DNA of 46,350 bases from NCBI GenBank assembly GCA_024280885.1, contig JAJRPF010000068.1, positions 1 through 46,350 on the forward strand, given 5' to 3'. Of the stretch, positions 41,605 to 46,350 are shown one piece after another. The stretch comes from Planctomycetota bacterium. Lineage in GTDB: Bacteria; Planctomycetota; JAJSAM01; JAJVHW01. Positions within the stretch are counted from its first letter, which is position 1, and each line of letters opens with the position of its first letter. The notes beneath the pieces are model-generated. The model was not told the DNA's origin and ran no database searches. It saw only the letters and a list, made by a program, of their open reading frames with translations. Both the position numbers and the translations under genes were made by a program.

Positions 41605-42951
41605 TCAAGTCTCCGCTCCGGAGCCTGGCTTCGGGAGCACCGCGATGAGCACCGCCATGCCGACGACCCCGGCAACCGTCGAAGCGACGAGGACGCCCAC
41701 CTTCGCTTCGTCCAGGTATTCACCGAGGTTGGCGAGGCCGGAGATGAAGAGCGCCATCGTGAAACCGATCCCTGCGAGGAACCCGCCGCCGGTGAGCGCG
41801 CCCCAGCCCACGCCCTTCGGTAGTGACGCCAATCCGGCCTTCACCGCGATGAACGAAATCAGGACGATCCCCACGGGCTTCCCGATCACGAGTCCGGCGA
41901 CAATCGCGAGCGCGACCGGACTTGTGACATCCGCGGCCGAGAACGCCACGCCCGCGTTCGCGAGGGCGAAGATCGGCATGATGGCGAAGCCCATCCACGG
42001 ATGGAGGAGGCCCTCGAGGTACTCGAGTGGCGACAGGGTCTCACGCGCCGCCCGTGTGAACTTGCGGACTTTCTCCGATCGATGGCTCTTCGCATCCCAC
42101 TCGTCACCGCGCATGAGCGTGCCCGCCCGGTCCGCGATGCGCGCGAAGGTGGACTTGCTCACGTAGCTTTCGACCGGCGTCATGAGACCGAGGAGAACGC
42201 CCGCGATCGTTGCGTGAACGCCCGACTCGTGGAACCCGAACCAGGCGATGACGCCCCCAATGGCGTAGAGCCCAAACGAGCGAATGCCGACGCGTCCCAT
42301 CGCGAACACGAGCGCGAGTCCGACACCGCCCAGCCCGAGCATCATCCAGTCGATCGACTCGGTGTAGAACGCAGCAATGACCAGGATCGCACCGATATCG
42401 TCAGCGATCGCGAGCGAGAGCATGAGGACACGCAACCCCTTCGGGATGCGGTCACCGAGAATGGCCATGCATCCGACGACAAAGGCGATGTCAGTCGCCA
42501 TCGGGATGCCCCAACCCGACGGTGCGACGCCGTCGCGCTGCAGCAGCATGTAGATGCCTGCGGGCACGAGCATGCCGCCGATCGCCGCGGCGATCGGGAG
42601 CGCTGCGCGCTTCATGTCGCGTAGCTCGCCGATCGCGATTTCGCGCTTCACCTCGAGACCGATGACGAAGAAGAAGATCACCATCAGTCCGTCGTTGATC
42701 CAATGCTGCAATGAGTGCTGCATCGCGAACGAGCCGAACTCGAAACCGACGCGCGTCTTCCAGATCGCGAGGAACGCGTCGGCTGCCCCGGAGTTCGCGA
42801 GCGCGAGTGCGATCATAGTACACACGAGGAGCACGAAGCCGCTCGCGGCCTCGACGTGGAGGAAGCGTTCGAGCGGTCCGGTGACGCGATCGATCGGTTC
42901 CTTCGGCAAACCCGGACCGGTCTCCATCCGCTCGTCGTTCTCGGTACTCAT
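41605..42951 (-). CDS. nhaA: Na+/H+ antiporter NhaA
   Basis: This 448-residue membrane protein has about 12 helices. LMVIFFFVIGLEVKREI and SGWGIPMATDIAFVVG are NhaA signatures, and SLAIADDIGAILVIAAFYT contains the ADD pair that corresponds to the ion-binding Asp163-Asp164 of E. coli. A 60-residue cytosolic loop (KSTFARIADRAGTLMRGDEWDAKSHRSEKVRKFT) and polar ends are longer than in E. coli. NhaA exchanges Na+ or Li+ out for protons in, suggesting salt or pH stress exposure. GGGGGAG precedes the ATG. It follows the AICAR transformylase on the same strand. Confidence 0.95.
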   Translation of the reverse strand: MSTENDERMETGPGLPKEPIDRVTGPLERFLHVEAASGFVLLVCTMIALALANSGAADAFLAIWKTRVGFEFGSFAMQHSLQHWINDGLMVIFFFVIGLEVKREIAIGELRDMKRAALPIAAAIGGMLVPAGIYMLLQRDGVAPSGWGIPMATDIAFVVGCMAILGDRIPKGLRVLMLSLAIADDIGAILVIAAFYTESIDWMMLGLGGVGLALVFAMGRVGIRSFGLYAIGGVIAWFGFHESGVHATIAGVLLGLMTPVESYVSKSTFARIADRAGTLMRGDEWDAKSHRSEKVRKFTRAARETLSPLEYLEGLLHPWMGFAIMPIFALANAGVAFSAADVTSPVALAIVAGLVIGKPVGIVLISFIAVKAGLASLPKGVGWGALTGGGFLAGIGFTMALFISGLANLGEYLDEAKVGVLVASTVAGVVGMAVLIAVLPKPGSGAET

Positions 42952-43058
42952 TGGACGTTCTCCCCCCCGACTTCATCACGTTCATGCCCCGTCAGCGATC
43001 CGTCGCGCACGCAGCGACGATCCCGGTCCCGCCAGCCCCGTCCCGCCATCGACGAGTG

Positions 43059-44216
43059 CTAGTGGTGGAAGAGCCGCACGCCCGAGTGGGCCATCGCGAT
43101 CCCGTACTCGCGACACGCCTGATTGACTTCCTCGTCGCGGCTGGAGCCACCGGGCTGGGCGATGAACTTCACGCCGTGCCTCTGCGCGTGGTCGATGTTG
43201 TCGCGGAACGGGATGAAACCGTCCGAGATCATCGAGACGTCGTCGAGCGACGCGATCCACTCGCCCCGTTCGTCGTCGGTGAGCGCGTCCGCCGGTGCAG
43301 CGAGAGCGTCCGCGAACGCCGCCTGCTCAAGCGCGGTAAGATCGCCCTCGATGTAGCGCACGCGCCAGTTGATCCGCTGCTGCCGCTTGAGATCGCTCTT
43401 GAATTGCAACCCGAGCACCTTCGGGTGACGCCCCAGATGCCAGACATCGGCCTTCGCTCCGGCGAGCTTCGTGCAATCCACGCGCGATTGCTGGCCGGCG
43501 CCGATACCGATCATCTGGCCGTCGAGCGCATATCCTACCGAGTTGGACTGCGTGTACTTGATGGCGACGAGCCCCAGCACGAGGTCGCGCACCGCGGCGT
43601 CCGGCAACTCGCCGACGACGACATCCGCGACGTCCGCCGGTGACGCCTGATGACCATGGCGATCCTGCACCATTCGCATCCCACAAATCTCACGACTCTC
43701 GCGTACCGGGGGCGTGAACTCCGGGTCGGCCTCCATGACGATGAATTTGCCGCCCTTCTTCGACGCCAGGAGCTCCATGGCTCCGGCTTCGTAGCTCGGC
43801 GCGATGATCCCATCGGAGATCACCTTCTTCAGGAACGTCGCGGTGGCGAGATCGACCGGGTCCGAGAGTGCGACGAAATCCCCGAAACTACTCTTCGGGT
43901 CGGCACCACGAGCTCGAACGTACGCCGTAGCGGCAGGCGTCAGGTCGATCTCCCCCACCTCGTACACAGCGCGGAGGTCATCCGGTAGATCGACCGCCAC
44001 GGCTGCGCCCGCGGGCGAGACGTGCTTGAAACTCGCCGCAGCCGTCAGTCCGAGCGCGGCGCGCGTCTCGTGGACCAGCTGCCACGCGTTCAGCGCGTCG
44101 CAGAAGTTGATGAACGAGGGCGTACCGTTGAGCACGCGGACGGGAGCCGTCGCGGGGTCGATCGGCTCGATCGACGCGAACGCCTGGTTCGGATTACATC
44201 CATATTTGAGCTGCAT
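43059..44216 (-). CDS. Stand-alone AICAR transformylase (PurH C-terminal type)
   Basis: This 385-residue protein starts MQLKYGCNPNQAFASIE, matching the transformylase domain of PurH (typically KYGxNPxQ), and has FINFCDALNAWQLVHE, AAASFKHVSPAGAAV, YTQSNSVGYALDGQMIGIGAGQQSRVDCTKLA and DGFIPFRDNIDHAQRHGVKFIAQPGGS. It lacks the IMP cyclohydrolase domain of bifunctional PurH. It transfers a formyl group to AICAR in purine synthesis, and cyclohydrolase must come from another gene. The Lys and His of FKHVSPAG are the expected active-site residues. Confidence 0.9.
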   Translation of the reverse strand: MQLKYGCNPNQAFASIEPIDPATAPVRVLNGTPSFINFCDALNAWQLVHETRAALGLTAAASFKHVSPAGAAVAVDLPDDLRAVYEVGEIDLTPAATAYVRARGADPKSSFGDFVALSDPVDLATATFLKKVISDGIIAPSYEAGAMELLASKKGGKFIVMEADPEFTPPVRESREICGMRMVQDRHGHQASPADVADVVVGELPDAAVRDLVLGLVAIKYTQSNSVGYALDGQMIGIGAGQQSRVDCTKLAGAKADVWHLGRHPKVLGLQFKSDLKRQQRINWRVRYIEGDLTALEQAAFADALAAPADALTDDERGEWIASLDDVSMISDGFIPFRDNIDHAQRHGVKFIAQPGGSSRDEEVNQACREYGIAMAHSGVRLFHH

Positions 44217-44357
44217 GACGGGCAGTCTACGCGCCGGACCGACGGCTGGCACGCGGTCCCGGAGGGCCCGAGACGATCAGCGCCGCGACCGCCGAGTTCA
44301 CAGCCCGAGAGTCGCGATCCGGGCGACGTCTACGTGCATCTCGACCGTCAACGCACG

Positions 44358-46112
44358 ATGACCGATCCCGATCTGCTGCAGACCCTCCTCGCGAAGACAC
44401 ATCGAGAATTCGAGAGACGATCGCCGGGCTCGTACGTCACAAAGGACGCTATGCTCTCCTCCATGCGATGGTCCTGGACTGCCTTCGGAACCGGGTTGCT
44501 CGGCGGCGCGCTCCTATCCACCCTGCTGTGGTTCGTGATCGCCGAACCGGAAGTGCGGCTGGCTCCGACCGACGCTGCGTCAGCCGCCGAAGCCATCGAC
44601 GCCACCGAGGAGATGCAGGCCCGATCGGGGCCGGGTCTCGTGAGCGAAGACGGGCCCACGGCAGACGACTCCCCGCTCCCGAGCGAACTCGCCACCCGTG
44701 CGCACCGCCGCCAACGCGTGACCCGTCCTCACGTCGAGCCGGCTTCGCCCTCCGAGCCAACGGGCTCGCCGATCAAATTCACGTTCACCGATCCAGGCGC
44801 GTACACGACCACGTCACCTCAGATCGTGCGTTTCATCGACTCCAAGAGATCGGTCATGAAGCTCCTGATTTCCAACGGCGGATTCGTGACGTTCACAGGC
44901 CTCGTTGGCGGGAGTTCCGCCAACCCGGCGCCAGCTCTCCTCGGCTGGTCCAAGAAGAGAGCGGCGGACGAGATGGCCGAGGGGCTCTCCGCGTCGCGTG
45001 AGAACGCGGACCGGTTGCTGCGCGACGATGCGTACGCATCGCACGCGGCCGCCATTGGACTCGCTATCCGCGCTGACCCGCCCGCGCTCGACCTGCTGCT
45101 CTCGGCCGCGCGCGACACGGAATACCCCGATCTGCGCGGTGCAGCGCTTCTCGCCGCCGCCGAGGTGGATCTCAAAGACGATGGCGTCCGGAGCCTCATC
45201 CTGGACCTCGCGCTCGACAGCGACCCGTTCGTCCGTCGCAGCGCGAGCGACCTTCTGCGACGGCTCGGCGACGAGGGCGGTCGCCGCGCCGCCGCCATCC
45301 TCCTCAAGGGGGACTACTCCAGCGAGGTCATCGATGCGCTCACCGTGGCCGTCGCGGGATCAAGTGCGGCCGCCAGTTTCCTCGGGGCGGCTCCTCCACC
45401 CGATGCAGCCTTCAAGGTGGTCACGCAGCTTGCCACGCGACTGGCAGCCCCGAAGAACGAGCGCGACGAACGACTGGCGGCGACGCTTCCCGATCTGGTT
45501 CGACCGCTTCTGGAGTCCGCATCCGCCGCTTCCCACGCGGCGCAGATCCTCCCGCTGTTAGCCGACCTCGGACACGGTGCGTTCCTCCGCGGAGTGGCTT
45601 CGGCCCCGATGTACGGACAGTCTGTGCGCTCCGCTGCAACCAACGCGGCGCTGCGGAACGAAAAGACGCGCACTGACGGCATCTCATCCGTCGCCACCAT
45701 CCTCTCCGATCCGAGCGCCACCGTGGCGCTGGTGCGCGCCGTGCTCGCACCGATCGATGGGAAGCTGCTCGACGACCCGACGCTACGGAGCGCGCTTGAG
45801 GCCGCCGCGCGCTCTCATCCGAGTGCGTGGGTCCGAAGCGACGCGGAAGGGCGGCTCGCTGCCCACGCGTCAGGTGGCCGCGGGGCGATCGTCATCCACG
45901 AGGCGTCCTACGGCGTCGGCAACGATTGGGTCAACGTGACCGACGATGTGCGCTCCGCCATCACGGGCCAGACCCTCTCTATCCAGGCCGGCAATCACCT
46001 CCAAGGCGATCCCAAGGTCGGTCATGTGAAGTCGTTGCGTGTGGAGTACAGCCTCGGGGGCACGCGCCGTCTGAAGCGTGTCTCCGAGGGACAGACCCTG
46101 CGCATCCCCTGA
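44358..46112 (+). CDS. Membrane-anchored HEAT-like protein with C-terminal DUF3395-like domain
   Basis: This 584-residue protein has a cytosolic N-terminus (MTDPDLLQTLLAKTHREFERRSPG), one membrane helix at about residues 41-60, a long Pro/Thr linker, and then a large external part. From about residue 210 there are HEAT-like helical pairs (LLSAARDTEYPDLRGAALLAAAEVDL). The last 80 residues (IVIHEASYGVGNDWVNVTDD, LSIQAGNHLQGDPKVGHVKSLRVEYSLGG, EGQTLRIP) closely follow the DUF3395 pattern, known from DnaJ-like proteins, where it forms a beta domain. I used the ATG at 44358; ATG at 44451 would remove the N-terminal polar part. The function is unknown; a periplasmic scaffold is possible. Confidence 0.7.
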   Translation: MTDPDLLQTLLAKTHREFERRSPGSYVTKDAMLSSMRWSWTAFGTGLLGGALLSTLLWFVIAEPEVRLAPTDAASAAEAIDATEEMQARSGPGLVSEDGPTADDSPLPSELATRAHRRQRVTRPHVEPASPSEPTGSPIKFTFTDPGAYTTTSPQIVRFIDSKRSVMKLLISNGGFVTFTGLVGGSSANPAPALLGWSKKRAADEMAEGLSASRENADRLLRDDAYASHAAAIGLAIRADPPALDLLLSAARDTEYPDLRGAALLAAAEVDLKDDGVRSLILDLALDSDPFVRRSASDLLRRLGDEGGRRAAAILLKGDYSSEVIDALTVAVAGSSAAASFLGAAPPPDAAFKVVTQLATRLAAPKNERDERLAATLPDLVRPLLESASAASHAAQILPLLADLGHGAFLRGVASAPMYGQSVRSAATNAALRNEKTRTDGISSVATILSDPSATVALVRAVLAPIDGKLLDDPTLRSALEAAARSHPSAWVRSDAEGRLAAHASGGRGAIVIHEASYGVGNDWVNVTDDVRSAITGQTLSIQAGNHLQGDPKVGHVKSLRVEYSLGGTRRLKRVSEGQTLRIP

Positions 46113-46349
46113 GAGGGTGTTCCCATAGACAATGGGGCGCCAGTCACACGATGTGCGCTCGGACGGCCTCATGGCCTGTGCCCCAGTCTCGCGGCGCACA
46201 TCGCGCGCCCGCGAGCGGCTTGCCCGTGGAACCTGTCAGCTGCGTTGCGGACGCTCGATGACTCCGTCAGGAGTCGCGTTCGCGACCGCGCCTTGCTGAC
46301 AGGCTCCACGAGCAAGCTGGCGCTCCCACTGTTTATGGGAACACCCTCT
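46112..46349. mobile_element. 238-bp MITE-like element with nested palindromes
   Basis: Terminal inverted repeats 46112-46143 and 46317-46349 (AGAGGGTGTTCCCATA at each end) differ at two bases and one gap. Inside are a second inverted repeat (46149-46158/46194-46203, CGATGTGCGC), a third (46218-46240/46295-46317, 23 bp with two mismatches) and a GACTCC/GGAGTC hairpin. It has no ORF and begins at the stop codon of the HEAT-like gene. This fits a non-autonomous element, or a transcribed structured region. Confidence 0.7.
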
Positions 46350-46350
46350 G

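Overview
The window is high-GC bacterial DNA. The gene set suggests a deep-branching Planctomycetota or possibly Myxococcota-like lineage: a Ser/Thr kinase fused to an AAA ATPase and TPRs, secreted HEAT-repeat proteins, a deiodinase-like selenoprotein, a GT3-GT35 fusion, a lysine-rich histone H1-like protein, and frequent GTG/TTG starts. No rRNA, tRNA or CRISPR array was recognised, and the phylum is an inference from gene content only.

Positions 1-7330 form an accessory island. It holds many short hypothetical genes, mostly on the minus strand: lipoproteins, one- to three-helix membrane proteins and zinc-ribbon membrane proteins. It also has a chimeric IS3/serine-recombinase remnant and a lone Mrr-type restriction endonuclease. 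Two operons, 896-1702 on minus and 2454-3910 on plus, consist of paralogous small membrane proteins joined by 4-nt start/stop overlaps. A 73-bp repeat at 879-951 and 4781-4853 gives two unrelated ORFs the same C-terminal tail, and several stop codons lie in GCCTAAC-like or hairpin sequences. This resembles a cassette array, but no integrase is seen.

Positions 7331-17422 look like ordinary chromosome: a VOC-cupin-cupin protein, the kinase-ATPase-TPR regulator, a YaiI/DUF188 protein, a 2OG-Fe(II) oxygenase, a deiodinase-like lipoprotein read through one in-frame UGA with a hairpin just after it, a QueD/PTPS homologue, and cytochrome bd oxidase (CydAB). A secreted HEAT-repeat protein follows at 17582-19126.

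Positions 19342-40293 are a large polyglucan locus. On the minus strand a debranching enzyme, a GT4 glucosyltransferase, a GH57 enzyme and a GT3-GT35 synthase/phosphorylase fusion form one coupled operon; GlgC and GlgA form a second. Between and beside these are four ATP-grasp ligases (three clear paralogues), an S51-type peptidase and two alpha/beta-hydrolase esterases. This ligase/peptidase/esterase set is the best candidate for an undescribed system: it may make and mobilise an amide- or ester-linked compound coupled to glycogen metabolism. A RAYT (REP-associated transposase) bounded by 33-bp inverted repeats sits between the esterase and glgA.

Positions 40506-46112 hold a histone H1-like/DUF2934 protein, a META-domain lipoprotein, NhaA, a stand-alone AICAR transformylase and a membrane-anchored HEAT-like protein ending in a DUF3395-like domain. 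The window closes with a 238-bp MITE-like element built from nested palindromes.
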